Source: Symmetrospora coprosmae (taxonomy: Eukaryota > Basidiomycota > Cystobasidiomycetes > Symmetrosporaceae). From it: a stretch of DNA of 64,000 bases. Location: the NCBI GenBank assembly GCA_008802785.1, contig VUYT01000028.1, positions 186,001-250,000 of the forward strand. Direction: 5' to 3'. A program made the translations under genes and the position numbers. Shown in pieces: positions 10,516-21,791 of the stretch; the stretch's first letter is position 1, and the number at the start of each line of letters is the position of its first letter. The notes beneath the pieces are model-generated. The model was given only the letters and a program-made list of their open reading frames with translations. It was not told where the DNA came from and made no database searches.

Positions 10516-12320
10516 ATGTCGTGCGGTAGACCCACGGAAGAGGATGACGCCGAAGGCGGGACCATGCCCGGTTCGTTGCGCTTACCCAAGGCGAACTCGG
10601 CAAGACCGGGGTTTGGTCTGACGCATCCTTTTCTCCTGTGCTTTGCGATTTAGTCCGGCAGCCCCTTCCTGCGTCTGCAAAGTGTACGAGATGCAAAGAG
10701 AAAGAAGCAGAGATCGTTCGCGTGGGCGGCGCGTTATGCGCGTGAGCTGCACACCCGCACCTGCCCGGAGCTCAGGCCCGATGCCTGCCATGGGCTGACT
10801 CGCCCATATCGGACACAGGGACTGCTTCTCCTCTAGCTTGGGCAAGAGGTTCAGAGAAGTCATGCAGCTTGCGCAGAATCACTGTCGGGCAGACCGGCAT
10901 TCGACAGTAAAGCGCAACGGGACGCTCCTGCTGGCCCATTCCGGCAGCCTGTCTTCGAGGTGCGCAAGGAATGGAAGCGAGAATGAGAATGGCCATACGG
11001 GCACTTGCTTAATATATATCTGTATTTACGTGAATCCACAGGCTCCTGCTTGACCTCGTCGTCAAGTACTGCTTCAAGCCGGATGTCCTCAAAAACAGCG
11101 CGTGGCCACCTTACTCTGGCATGGAGATCCTCCGTATCCAGTCAGACAACCAGGAGGCGGATGAAGAGGACGCATCGCTACGCTCAGTCGCGGATGCGAA
11201 TGGGTTCACCTTGACAGTCACGCCTGTAGAGCAGATCTATACCGATGCGGACACGCTTGTAGACGCTTCTGCACCTGGTGAGAATGCGTGCTGTTTTGGT
11301 TCGAACAGCAGAGGAGCTGACGCGCTCGTACAGAACTACCTCTGCTCGATCCGGCGTCTGTGCCGCCGCACGACACGACAAGTCTCCCACAACATCCTCT
11401 CTTCTCGATCACGTCGAAAGCAACGCTCTCGACCACCATCCTCAATACGTACATTGCGCACTATGCTGCTGAAAAGGGGCACAAAGCGGTCCTCTTTTGC
11501 GATACATCGACAAAGCTCGCTGCGAAAACGCTCGCTGCAATGGCAAAGGGCCAGGGCTGGTCGCTAAGCGAGCAAGTGACGGGCGCTGACGTCCCAGTGC
11601 CCAGTACGGGTGCGTCTGTGCCTCTCCATTTCGCTTATTAAGCTGCCGGATCTGATGGACTCTGCTTCTGGCAGACGTGCGGATATACCGCCCCCTCTCG
11701 CAGGTCAGCAGCGAGGAGGTCCGCTTCTACGCGTCGTCCGTCAAAGGCTGGCCGGTCCGTGCACTTGACCAGCCGCGGTCTACCTCCCGCGCAGCAGACA
11801 TAGACGGACTTCTGGACGCTTTCATCGGGAATCTCGAGGCCGGCTTTCCGGCTACTGTGTCCGTGATCAGCAGGACGGCTGCAAAGATGGCGATGCGGAG
11901 CCAGGAGGCGGCATCCTCCCAGCGACTCTGTCCGCTGTGTGGAAAGTGAGTACGGTCCGGCAACTGCCGATTGTGCCACTCGGACCCTTTCTGATGCGTT
12001 CTTGGGTGTGGACACACAGTCCGGCAGACCATAATGCCCAGGCATGGAGGGAAGCGGCATCGCTCACATCTCTGGATGAGTCAAACAGTACCTCAGATTA
12101 CGCAGGTCGATCGGCAGACGCATCTCTCGCAGCCAAGCTCTGCTACGGGTGCTCGGTCCCCTTTTGGGAGTTACATGGCAAATCGCACAAGCCGCTTGCA
12201 AAGCCTGGCCTGGCGGAGGCTTCTCCTCTGCTGGCTCTACCGAAATACAGCGAGTCACTTCTCGGCCGAGATGATCATAATACGTCATTGCGAGAGGAGA
12301 TAGCAGACTACCTGCTCTGA
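10516..12320 (+). CDS. NCS2: Cytoplasmic tRNA 2-thiolation protein 2 (NCS2/CTU2)
   Basis: With NCS6/CTU1 this protein forms the complex that adds sulphur at C2 of the wobble uridine in tRNA Lys, Glu and Gln, in the Urm1 pathway. The first exons read MSCGRPTEEDD, then KCTRCKEKEAEIVRVGGALC, a CxxC zinc-type pair, then GTLLLAHSGSLSSR, which sits where the PP-loop SGG motif lies in this superfamily. The rest contains VEQIYTDADTLVDA, FSITSKATLSTTILNTYIA and VRIYRPLSQVSSEEVRFYA. A second zinc pair follows: RLCPLCGK and then AAKLCYGCSVPF. It ends REEIADYLL, the typical NCS2 C-terminus. Introns match in phase throughout. The first donor is GTTCGT, slightly unusual. Stop codons of this gene and the next are 106 bases apart, tail to tail. 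Confidence 0.88.
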
Positions 12321-12425
12321 ACACCCGGGCCGACTCCAGCTCTATCGTATCGACAATATCGTCTCATGATATTTCTACACCTGCGATCCCCGAGCGACTG
12401 CTTTTGTTGTTGATAACTCTTGTCC

Positions 12426-14527
12426 TTATGCCTTCTCCTCGTCGTTGCCATCATGGCTTGCCTTGGAAGAGGGGCCCGCTGCAGTTCCGGTCACCTGTTC
12501 GCCGGACAGGCGCATGCACCGCACGCAAACAGCGAGAGTGACACATCCAAGGCCAGCCACGATGCTGCAGACAACGACCCAGCCTCTGTACACGCCCAGA
12601 GCGTCCATAATAGTGCCGGCGATGATGGGGAAGATGAGTGCGGAGAGGGAGAAGGCAATGTTCCAGCAGCTATACATCAGCGACGTGCCGACCAGGTCAC
12701 CGTGCTCCTTGTCGACAGCGGCGAGGTAGACGATGACGGGCGTGTTGACCAGTCTGCGGGGGAACGCGATACCCGCTCAGCTTGAGCAGAGCGTTCGGTA
12801 TCGGATCAGTGTACTCACGCTACCGAGAAGCCTATGCAGACGAGTAAGGCCACGAAAGCGGCATAAGGGAGCTGGTCGATGCAGAGAAGGCCAAGCCAGA
12901 CGATGAAGGTACCCGCGCATACGCAGGTGCACTTCCGCGGGCCAAACCTATCCACGAGAAAGCCCTGGATGATGCAGCATACACAAGCTTTAGGCTCACC
13001 CCGCAGCGGTGGTGTCTTTGCTCAGGGCCGAGCTACGCACGACGACAGGAATGAAGACGAAGCCAGGAGCTGCAACGGCTAGGTAGACGAGTCCGACCTG
13101 CTGAGCGTCCAGAGAGTATCGCTGTGCCAGACTAGTGACACGGAACGTGGACGATGTCAGCCTCGTCAAGCTTGACATGGAGCATTTGGAGATCCGACGT
13201 ACCGAAGAGTCAAGCAGGTCTGGAGGACTGCGCTGTTGAACGCTCCGTACCATGCGTAGAACAGCAAGCCGGACGAGTAACGGGAGTTGCAGAAGAGGGT
13301 CTTCATCGCAACTTTGGTTGAGATCCTCCTGACCGAAGTGGCCTGCTCCTTCGCATTGTCCATCGTGTCGTTGGCGGGCATAGACAGAGCAAGTGGCAGC
13401 TCCCGTTTCTCAAGCACACAGAGACACAGAAGCATTCCGAACATGACTGCGGGTGGGCGAGGCAGCTCTCGGTGTCAATACGACTGCCGGTATCGAGCGT
13501 GGTCGGAGACTCACTCAGTCCGAGTGCGTAGAGCGACGGTGCCTTCCAGCCGAGTCGGACGTAAAGGGAGCCTCCTATGGTCTGACTGGTAGTGTTACCG
13601 ATCTGGACACCGCACGGACCAAGCGCAAACGTGAGCATGTCTGTTCCATGTGCGGAGGTTCGTGGTGGCTGCGCGTCTCCCCACCGAATAGCCGAGCATT
13701 GCCAGCGACGTGAGTACTCCTGCTCGGCTTGGGGCGACGTTGTCCGAAAGGAGTGCAATGCCGGACGTCCAGATGCCAGCAGCGGCGAAACCCTGGAACA
13801 CTCGCGCAACAAGCATACCTGAGAAGTTCACTACGAACATAAAGAGGACTGTCGCGCCAGCCAGAAGGCTGAGATACGTGAGGAGCAGGTATCGCTTGTT
13901 CTGCAGGAGCGGACGGCAGGAGCAGGCTTAAGCAATGGTGAAAAGCTGCAAATGCGTGAGGAGGGTACGCACATGAACCAAATGCTGGCCAACATAGCCG
14001 ACGATGGGACTGGCGACAAGAAGACCGCCGGCACACGCGCTCGTAATGTAGCCGGTGAGTCGCTCAACATTCATATAGCCGAGTGCTTCGAGTCGGAACG
14101 GCATGAGAGGCGTGTACAAGACGTAGCAGCCAATCTCTGTCAGGAGGCCTGAGCGCACCTATGTCAGTCGATGTCGTTGTCTTGTCTAGTCTACAGTGTT
14201 CGGTGACTTACAGACACCCGCAATGATAGCAAGAAAGTAGTCATTGCTCCTCCAGAGTATGAGGCGCTCGCGTCCAGAGATGCAGTGCGAATCGGCGACA
14301 GCCGCATGACTGCCGCTTTTGGTATTGAAGTAGTCCTCCGCCTTCTCTGGCGTGACAGCAGTCGTTTGGGAGATGCTGAGAGGCGACAGCGGCGACAAAG
14401 GTCTGGAGGGACTTGTCCCGTATGATACGGATGGGAGCTTGACCCTGTATTCGTCCTTTCGCTGCGATGTGTAGCAGCGCTTTGCGCGATCGGAAGGCAG
14501 CGATCTAAGCCTGTACATCCTGTTCAT
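12426..14527 (-). CDS. Major facilitator superfamily transporter
   Basis: A multi-exon gene for a polytopic membrane protein. Visible membrane segments include YFLAIIAGVC near the N-terminus, YITSACAGGLLVASPIVGYV, VLFMFVVNFSGMLVARVFQG, then AAAGIWTSGIALLSDNVAP followed by SRAGVLTSLAMLGYSVG, and near the C-terminus IAFSLSALIFPIIAGTIMD with YRGWVVVCSIVAGLGCVTL. The G-x-x-x-D/N and R-x-x-x-G patterns between helices 2-3 and 4-5 fit the drug:H+ antiporter-1 or vesicular amine transporter side of the superfamily. The N-terminal cytoplasmic segment is Ser/Pro-rich. The substrate cannot be read from sequence. The start at 14527 (MNRMYRLRSLPSD) was chosen because upstream in-frame sequence is a pyrimidine-tract translation. 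A (TC)14 tract lies just upstream on the coding strand. Confidence 0.8.
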
Positions 14528-14610
14528 TCGCTCAAGTTCGAGTGTGGACAGGCGTCTAATATCGGGATGGAAGATGGAGAAGATGTGCGACTTGAAGGGA
14601 AAAAAGAAGA

Positions 14611-14642
<32 letters not shown>

Positions 14643-15348
14643 CGGCACTCGATAACGCAGAGAACTCTGGGAGCAAGCGCAAGCGAGCGAGTCGCCAAGA
14701 AGGGCAGACGATGCGAGCGTGGAGGTATTGCGCATCGTCGTCAAGTGACAGACAGAGTTATGCATCCGAAGCGAACTCCACCACCTCGTCTAAAGGCAAA
14801 CCCTTTCCCGCATTTCGCGGAGGCGCTTCGCAACGGCAGGCCTGTGCCCTTGTGCGTCCTGGTCACAAGGCTCTCAGCGCTATGCGAGCCGACGACGCGA
14901 GCGGTGCGATAGCTGCCATCGAAGCTAGTCGATATGCACGGGCAGTGAGTGCTGCGAGACCCTCTGGTAGGCCAGGTTCGCCTGCCGCCAGATCTTCGGA
15001 CTTTGGCGGAGCGGAGTACGGGTGGTCCGGTTGCGGAGCGGATCCTGCAGAATCGTCAGAACGCTTTGGTCCGCTCCTGAGTTGCGGGAATTCATGGCGG
15101 CTCGGCAGCGCGGGTCTTCGCTTGACGAGCCGAGGGAGACTGGATGATGTATCGTCCACAAATGCGGGCGTTGGACGTATGAGCGCACTTAGGGCGTTAG
15201 GTCGGCGGCAGGGGCGGGTGCAGCTACCACGGTAGTGCCGTCTCGCGTAGCAGATAGCCACCTCGGGTTCGGCCAGATCTATGCCAGGCGACGGGCGAAC
15301 GCAAGATACGTCAGCATCGCGAGCCTTGTCTGATCTGTGACGCTGTCC
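14528..15348. other. Spacer between transporter start and IMP1 stop
   Basis: About 820 bases without a gene I can name. It includes the GA microsatellite and the transporter promoter. Long frames are open on both strands here, as expected in GC-rich DNA. The most protein-like is on the minus strand starting at 15095 (MNSRNSGADQSVLTILQDPL), which could be a small unrecognised gene; see the findings. The plus-strand frame 14567-15235 simply translates the GA tract and is not convincing. Confidence 0.4.
14615..14642. repeat. (GA)14 dinucleotide microsatellite
   Basis: A perfect GA run of 28 bases. On the transporter's strand it is a TC tract about 90 bases upstream of the start codon, so it probably lies in the promoter or 5' leader. 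Confidence 0.95.
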
Positions 15349-16053
15349 TCAGCTCGCCGCAGGTGAAAGCCAGAGACCCACCCTCGCCAGGATTTTGCCG
15401 CGTATCAGGCCAATGGGCACGGGACCGTAGTCTCGCGAATCGGTCGAGTTGGAGAGGTTGTCGCCAGTGGCCCAGACGTAGCCGATGGGCACTTTTACCC
15501 AATCCTCCTTCCTGCCCTTCTCGCCGCTCGGGTCGACGCAGACGACGTCGCCCTCTATCCCTATGACGCGCTTGCACACCGAGTAGGTTGGATCGGTGGG
15601 CGAAATGTAGTCGATGAGGTCGCCTCGGTCGACGTGGGGTGCCCGGCGCGACAGGAAGGTCTTTAGGAAGGGCGTGCGGACGCAGAAGAGGTAGTCGCCT
15701 TGGATGGCCAGGGTGGGGTACATGGATGGGCCAGAGCACTGTGTCGGTTCGATGGAGTGTTCACATTAGCTCCTGCTGCCATGCGGATGTCTAATTTGAA
15801 AAGCTTCGGCTTCTTCGTCCTCGAAGAGAGGTCGTCGTCGTCGCCGCCGCTCTGCGGCCGAAACTCACGGGTCTGATCTCGAAGACATACTCATTGGCAA
15901 GATGCGCGAAGCAGCCAAGCTGCGAGAAGGCACAGTGTCAGCTCTGCGCATTTCCCAAGGCCGCTGCCGCATCCTGCACAAGCTCCTCACTTGGACAATC
16001 TTGATGGAGAACTGCTTGATCAGCGTCAGGCGGGCGTGGAGGGCCGGGTTCAT
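15349..16053 (-). CDS. IMP1: Mitochondrial inner membrane protease subunit 1 (IMP1, S26 signal peptidase family)
   Basis: IMP1 cleaves sorting signals of intermembrane-space proteins. Three exons join in phase 0: MNPALHARLTLIKQFSIK, then FAHLANEYVFEIRP, then CSGPSMYPTLAIQGDYL. The catalytic serine is in GPSMYPTL. The lysine of the Ser-Lys dyad is in SVCKRVIGIEGD, preceded by DRGDLIDYISPTDP. The family's third box reads VPIGYVWATGDN and SRDYGPVPIGLIRGKI. One hydrophobic N-terminal segment around exon 2 would anchor it in the inner membrane. Length (about 165 residues) fits the family. The last residues (LARVGLWLSPAAS) follow a potential GTGGGT donor, so a further short 3' exon cannot be excluded. 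Confidence 0.92.
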
Positions 16054-16495
16054 CGCGGTGATGGAAAGGCGTAGCGAGCGAGACAACGACAAGGGGACAG
16101 GGACGGCTATGCACAGTGCCACTTTGCAGACTGATGGATGCCAAAGGTAGCGAAACGAGCGAGGGTATGTGGTGTCGAGACTGACGGCTGGAAGCGAGGA
16201 TCGTTGGGTTGGGCAGTGTCGCATGAGAGAGGCGGGGTCCACTACCGTCACCGTCTGAGCAAGGGCCCGCTGCAGCAGGAGCACAACCAGCACGCCGAAC
16301 CGCGATCCGCGGGTTTACAGAACATGCAAGCCGGCCGCCGTAGTCGACGCTGCCAGTGGATGAGATCCGCCGTCTCGCTGTTGCGGCATGCATCGGTGTG
16401 ACTCGACTGCCGTGCCGGGCTGGGTTGCGTGCTGAAGTCCGCTCTACAGCGTCCTCTCGCTCTCCCCGATACAACTCCACCTCAGACTCAGACTC
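16054..16495. other. Divergent spacer, IMP1 and nucleotidyltransferase-like gene
   Basis: This 442-base region lies between two genes transcribed away from each other and must hold both promoters. No repeats or RNA genes are apparent. Open frames crossing it on either strand have no recognisable content. Confidence 0.4.
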
Positions 16496-17507
16496 ATGGG
16501 CGGCAAAGCCTTCAAGGAGTATGATACGCCTCGCTTGACCCTCGAAGACTACGCCGCGCTGCAGGCCTGGGCCGAGGCAAGACTTCGCGTCTGCTTCGAC
16601 CAGGTCGCCACGCCCATCCCCGACCCAGACAAGAGGACGCACGGCGATGTCGACTTCATCGTCAGCACGCCAGATGTCGGACATGATGCTATCTCCATCG
16701 AGCAGGTTGGCGCAGCACTGGAAGCCGTCGCCCATCTTCCAGGCACACCCACGACAAATTACCTGGTTAGGCGCAGGGATGGCTTCGCACAGGTGGATGT
16801 ACATCGTTGCCAGCGCAACTGGTACAAACTGCGGCTCTTCCTGAACAGCTACAGTAGGCTGGGTGAGTGCTTGCGTCTTTCGAGTTTGTCAGCGAAACCT
16901 GACTTGACTGACGTACCGAATAGGCCACATTCTCTGCGCCATGGTGCTCCGCTTCGGGCTCTTCCTCGACATGCGCGGCCTCTGGACGAGCAAGCCGACG
17001 CCCTCTCAGCCGGCCTTCGTGATCACGTCGGACCTTGCGACGATCCTCTCCGTGCTGCATCTCGACGCTGCGGCGTACACTGCGGGGTTCTCCCGAAGAC
17101 GGCAAATCTGGGAATGGATCGAGGACGGTCAAGTGGCAGGGACTCCACTGATCCGGGGCTGGAGAGGGGCTACCACGAAAGCAGGCGATGAGGCGATGGA
17201 GGAATGGAATGCGCGTCGGGCGGGAGAGCCAAAGGTGACCATCAACAAGGAGGTTGTCCTGCAAGCTATCCTGCGAGACTTGGACAAAGTGGAAGAGTAC
17301 GACAGATGGCAAACCAACGTCGAAGCGGAGCAGGAGAGGCAGCGCAAGGAGAGGGAGAGACAGATGCGGGTCAAGGTGGAGGTGACGAGGAGACTGCAGT
17401 CGTGCACCGCAAAGGGCAAGGAGATCAAGGAGGAAGCGCGGCGGATACGAGCAGAGGTGGAGGCTGAGTACAGTAGTGATGTGCCTGTATTAGCAGTGAT
17501 GCAGTAG
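16496..17507 (+). CDS. Uncharacterised fungal protein, possible nucleotidyltransferase-like fold
   Basis: Two exons, intron 16863-16923, with matching phase. The protein begins MGGKAFKEYDTPRLTLEDYA and about 45 residues later has THGDVDFIVSTP, then DGFAQVDVHRCQRNWYKL. A leading GGKAF and a spaced G-D-V-D-F, with a later QVDVH, recall the G-S...D-x-D layout of the nucleotidyltransferase superfamily, and the three acidic residues could be metal ligands. That is inference from pattern only. The second half (LGHILCAMVLRFGLFLDMRG, FLGLD-like LSVLHLDAAAYTAGF) looks conserved among fungi, but I cannot name the family. The C-terminus from about residue 245 is a highly charged helix or coiled coil (EQERQRKERERQMRVKVEV). 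Confidence 0.6.
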
Positions 17508-17648
17508 AGCAGGCAGTCTGCGTAATGATCCTTGTCATCATGCTTGAGTCTAGCTCTTCGAAGCGCGATCACGTGCTCTCGTTCTGGTGTTGTTTCCCCT
17601 GTTCTCGCTCCGACTTCTTCTCCTCTGGAAGCAGGCAGAAGACAGAGG

Positions 17649-19237
17649 ATGGCGCACGCACATGATGGAGAGAAGGTCGATGTGCTTGCATATCTACAGA
17701 AGCAGCTGCTCGCGAACGGCTACCTCGCTCGCCCGTTGGACATCTCGGCCCTGCCCGAGCCCGAGGCGCACAAGCTAGAGAGATGCTTGAGCGCGCTTCT
17801 CTCGAAGGCGACAGTGAGCGCTTCCTCCCCTCCGTGTGCGCATGCCGCGACTCACGGTCTCGCGCACATTCACAGGACGACCAGACGCATCAGGCGAATC
17901 TCGCGGCAAGGTACCGCCAGCTAGCGAGCGAGGTTGACCGCCTCGAAGGGCAGGTCCATCGCGACCGCACGAGTCTGGATGCAAGCGAGAAGGAGCGCGA
18001 GCAGGCGAAAGCGCGCGCTGCTCTGGCCGTCAAGGAGCTCGAGCGTGAAGCAGCACGACATGCTCTCGCGAAGGAGGAAGCGAGCAAGGCGCGCCTGGCC
18101 TTGGGGGTGGTCAAGACTACGGCAACACAGGAGGGGAAGCGCAGAGAGAATGAGCTCGCGGCGAGACTTGCACGCTGGCAGAAGGTCTCTTCGGCTGGCG
18201 TTGGTGCTGGCACGGGCGCGTGCATCACCCTGCTGAATGGAAGCGATGGAGCGGGCGTCATCGGTCGAGCCTCTCCTAACCGAGCTGCTGGGGCACGCAC
18301 TGGACGCGACTCCCCTTCAGCCGAAGTCAGGCTGCTCGAGGAGAGCCTGAGCCACCTCGAAGACGCTAGAGTGACAGTTCAAGAGGAGAACAAGGAGCTC
18401 CGGGAGGTCGTGCACGATATCGTCAATGAAATTCACGCAACCCTGGCCGCTATCGATGTTACAGACGCGCGCTCCCTCGGCGACATTGCTGCAGGCGAGG
18501 TGCGTGACAGTCCTGCTCCTAATTCAGTGCCGATGCATCTTACGGAGTATTCGCGACGCTGTCTTCGCACCGTACTTTGCATCACTGCAGCGCTTCCGCA
18601 TTCCTGCGCCACATCTCACTCTCGCCCCGCACGATCTCACCGAGTACCTATCCAAGCTCTTGATTATTTTGCGGGACGCAGCCGTCTCTACTAGTCGGTA
18701 CAGCCGCGAGGAGGTGGACGCACTGCGCGAGCAGCATGCCACCACTGTGTCTAAGGAAGTGCGGGAGCTCGAAGAAAGCCTGGGCGCTATGCAGCGGGAC
18801 CTGGGTGAGTTCCATGCCTCTCTAGGATCAGGAGCGATTCTCACAAAGTATTGCATTCCCTCGCACCCGCACCCACGCCCGCAGACGAAGCTCGCGCTCA
18901 GGCAGACGAGGCTCAGGCAGCACTGAATAGTCTGCAGGCGGAGCGGGCCGAAGAGGCGCAAGTTGCTGGCGCTGCTCTGGATAAGGAGCGCAGCGAGCTC
19001 GCAAGGAAGCGCAAGAAGATCGAGAGCGAAGGGCAGAAGCTTTCGCAGGCGGCGACAGCGATGAAGCAGGAGCGTGAGGCGTTTGACCGAGAGCGCCTTG
19101 CATTCCTGGAGGAGCGGCGAGCTGCTCTTGAAGCAGAGGCCAAGCGCAAGGAGGAGAAGCGGCGCAAGCAGACGCAGCAGCGTGATGCTGTGCATGCGGG
19201 CATGCCAGAAGTGGAAGCCCGGGAGAACAGCAGCTAG
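17649..19237 (+). CDS. ADIP-domain coiled-coil protein (Msd1/SSX2IP-like), probable spindle-pole or microtubule anchoring factor
   Basis: Four exons. The N-terminus (VLAYLQKQLLANGYLARPLD, then LERCLSALLSKAT) matches the conserved 'YLN.QLL.+GF..PLDF ... LL' opening of the ADIP (afadin and alpha-actinin-binding) family. In fission yeast the relative Msd1 anchors microtubule minus ends at spindle pole bodies with Wdr8. After the first intron (donor at about 17813) the protein is almost all coiled coil: ARYRQLASEVDRLEGQV, then a long Glu/Arg/Ala helix. A short globular stretch (RFRIPAPHLTLAPHDLTEYL) follows, then a final coiled coil to 19237 (RKRKKIESEGQKLSQAATAM). No enzyme motif is present. The family call rests on the N-terminal 60 residues and overall architecture. 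Confidence 0.65.
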
Positions 19238-19664
19238 CAGGCATCGATACCCCTTCGCGAGAAGCCATCGTCGCAGACGCTCAAACCGATCGGCGGCACG
19301 AGCTCGGCGCTACAAAGCATACTGGCAGCCGCAAGCGACACGCCTCCCATGCGTGCTCTGCAGCCTAACCTTGTCGGGCAGGGAAGGCTAGCTGACAAAG
19401 CAAACAAGGCGAGGAAGTGAGCGGAGACGCCGGAAAGACGAGACGCGGAGCGCTTGGTCACCAGTCAACATCGTGTTGTTGTATCTTACCACAATGACTG
19501 ATCCAGTAAACGCCATGTGCACATCGTAACTTCGCGCTCGCCTTGTCTTGTTGGTAGCGCGTCTCGCCGAGGTTGTTGCTGAGCAAGTCAGCCGTCTCTT
19601 GCCCTCTTGCTACGGCCGACCCTCGTATCTCAGACATGCAAAACAGGACCTTGGCCTATCCGCC
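19238..19664. other. Intergenic, tandem plus-strand genes
   Basis: A 427-base spacer holding the end of the coiled-coil gene's transcript and the promoter of the next gene. Nothing else is recognisable. Confidence 0.4.
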
Positions 19665-21791
19665 ATGAACGACGAGTGGATCTCGACGTCGCCCATCCTC
19701 CTCTCGCAGCCTGCTCCGCTCCGAGCTCGCGAATTCACGCCAGGCCGTGTCCTCTCGCGCGCAGAACAGCGAGCTGCCCGCAAGCGCGGTCGCGACGATG
19801 AGTGCGTGCTGGCTGCCCGAGCGAAAAGGGCACTTCGGACCGGGCCATGAACGTTGACGATATCGCTCGTCCTTGTGCAGGGCGCCGCCTGCTCTCTCCT
19901 TCTCGCAGAAACCCCTCTTCAATCCTCCGAGCTCAGGCAACGAAGACACTCAGACGCAGTCGACCTCGACCGTCGTGACGACGTCGGTGCACACCACCCG
20001 CATAGAGCAGCAGCACACCTACAGCTCCACGATTAGTGCACAGGCTCAGCTGCGCAGCATCCATGGCACGCCGCAGCGGCCAGGGTCGGCTTTGAAGACT
20101 GGCAGCGGAAGCATTGGCCACCGCGCGCCCGCAAGCTCGGCGCGCCGGCAGAGGTCTCCAGATGTCGTCCAGTCGGGCTCGTCCATGAAGGCGCCACATT
20201 TAGGCAGCAAAGGCAAAGCGAAGGCTCGCAAGCTAGATGACAACGAGGAGAATGGGTTCCCTGGACAACAGGAGTCGCCTCAACGTCGCGCTCAAAACAA
20301 CCCCAAAACGATGCAGGCGCCTTCGCGGTCACCTCGCATGCACAGTAGCATCGATGTCGCTGGGCTTCAGTCTAGCCCAGAAGAGCGCAGGACCGCCCTA
20401 GAAACCCAACCCTCGCCTCAGGGAAGCGGGTCTCCGAAACATAGTCGCAAGCAGGACTCCAGCCATGAACGGATCCGGCGGGATGCCAGTTCTGCAGGCA
20501 GACAAGAAGCGCCGCTATCCCCTAATGTCCCCAGAGCAGCTGCGGGCCAGCGGGTTAGGGAACAAGGGAAGAAGGTGGAAAAGCGGAAGCGCGGCGTAGA
20601 AGAAGCGCCCGCACAGGTCCACCACGGAGGTGGTGAAGCAAGTATGCGCAAAGAGCGCAAGATGCGCAAAGGAGGCGCTGCGTCCCGCGCAGAGATTTTG
20701 GACGTGCAAGCTGGGAGGGAGAGCGAGTTCACTCGCGAGCTAGCGGAGAGGGACAAAGGCGCCAACGACGCAGAGGTGCCTAACCCACAAGCTCGACCCC
20801 GAGCGGCGAACCCAAAGATCAGAGCTTTAGAGCCGACCTCACGACAGCGCTTAGAGCAGCTCGACGATATCGAAGTCGAGCCGTTGAGCCGGCCTCGGGG
20901 TGCGATCACGGCCCGTGTCCTTTCTGGTTCAGAAGGGGACGCAGTTGCCGATACAGGGCGAGGCCTGGTCCATGACCGTCCCCACAGTCGTGCAGCTACC
21001 TCTCCTCGCAAGCGCCCGAAACAACCCCGCCACAAGAGCGTCATGAGCTCGATAGAGCTGGTGCAAGAGTCCTGGAGGGCGATCTCGCGATTCATAGCAG
21101 AGCAACGGTTGGGTGTGTCCCCGCCAAGTCAGTGGTCGTCCTTACTAACGCAGCAAGGTCGCTACTTCCTGTACTTTTTACAGCGCGATATCAACCCCGC
21201 GACAGCAGCAAGCCCTGACAATCCTACATGATCTCATGGCGGCTCGGCAATTCGCAAGGGTATGGGCCTCTGCGAGCAAGCGCGTAACCCTCCCTTGCTA
21301 CTGATTCAAACCTGCTCATCGGGACAGATTCACAAGCTAGAGAGCCTCAAAAAGTCCAAAGCCGCCCTCAATCAGGTGACGGCGGACCTGCAGACTCTGA
21401 CAGATGAAAGGCTCGACTTGGCCCGCCAAATGAAGACTGAAGAGGCTAGCTGGCGAGAAAGTCGGCAGCGCCGGGAGGTGGGTCTGTGCCAGCAGAGGTC
21501 AGGGCGACACACTTTCGGCCTGCCACTAACGACAGTTCTGCAACTCCCCGCGACCTAGACTGTCCTGGCTTTACATCAGAAGGCGCTGGATCTACAGCAT
21601 GAACGCCTTGATGCGGATCCAGACGATGCTGCTCTGCAGGTGCGAGCGGAGCTTTGAGTCCGGGCACTCAGTATCCGGCTGACGTTCTGTTCTGCCTGCA
21701 GGAGCAGTCCGCTCCTGCCACGCTCGAGGTCGCCTTGCATGGCCTGCAGACTTTCCTGGCCAAGTCCAAGCTGTCCAAATTTGTCTCTTGA
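19665..21791 (+). CDS. Uncharacterised disordered protein with C-terminal coiled coil, probably nuclear
   Basis: Exon 1 (19665-19801) begins MNDEWISTSPILLSQPAPLR and joins in phase to APPALSFSQKPLFNPPSS. A long disordered region follows, rich in Ser, Arg, Pro and Gln with several basic clusters (KKVEKRKRG, SPRKRPKQPRHKS) that look like nuclear signals. From about 21040 it becomes ordered: SSIELVQESWRAISRFIAEQ, then after a poorly resolved splice (21110-21185) LTILHDLMAARQFAR, then IHKLESLKKSKAALNQVTAD and LDLARQMKTEEASWRESR. Two more small exons end with LEVALHGLQTFLAKSKLSKF. The helix-loop-coiled-coil end resembles kinetochore COMA-type subunits such as CENP-Q/Okp1 in style, but I cannot establish homology by eye. 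The gene is well supported; its role is not. Confidence 0.6.

Noticed and set aside
11000-11040. TATATAT-like sequence near 11012 as a promoter
   Set aside because: It lies inside an intron of NCS2 between two exons with correct phase, so it is more likely intronic AT-rich sequence.
14567-15235. 222-codon plus-strand frame starting at the GA repeat
   Set aside because: Its start translates the microsatellite as an Arg-Glu run and the rest has no protein-like conservation or motif.
15938-16804. 288-codon minus-strand frame over the IMP1 5' region and the start of the next gene
   Set aside because: It crosses the IMP1 start and is antisense to the well-supported first exon at 16496.
20418-21095. 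225-codon minus-strand frame
   Set aside because: Antisense to the disordered protein's main exon; composition is the complement of Arg/Ser-rich coding DNA.
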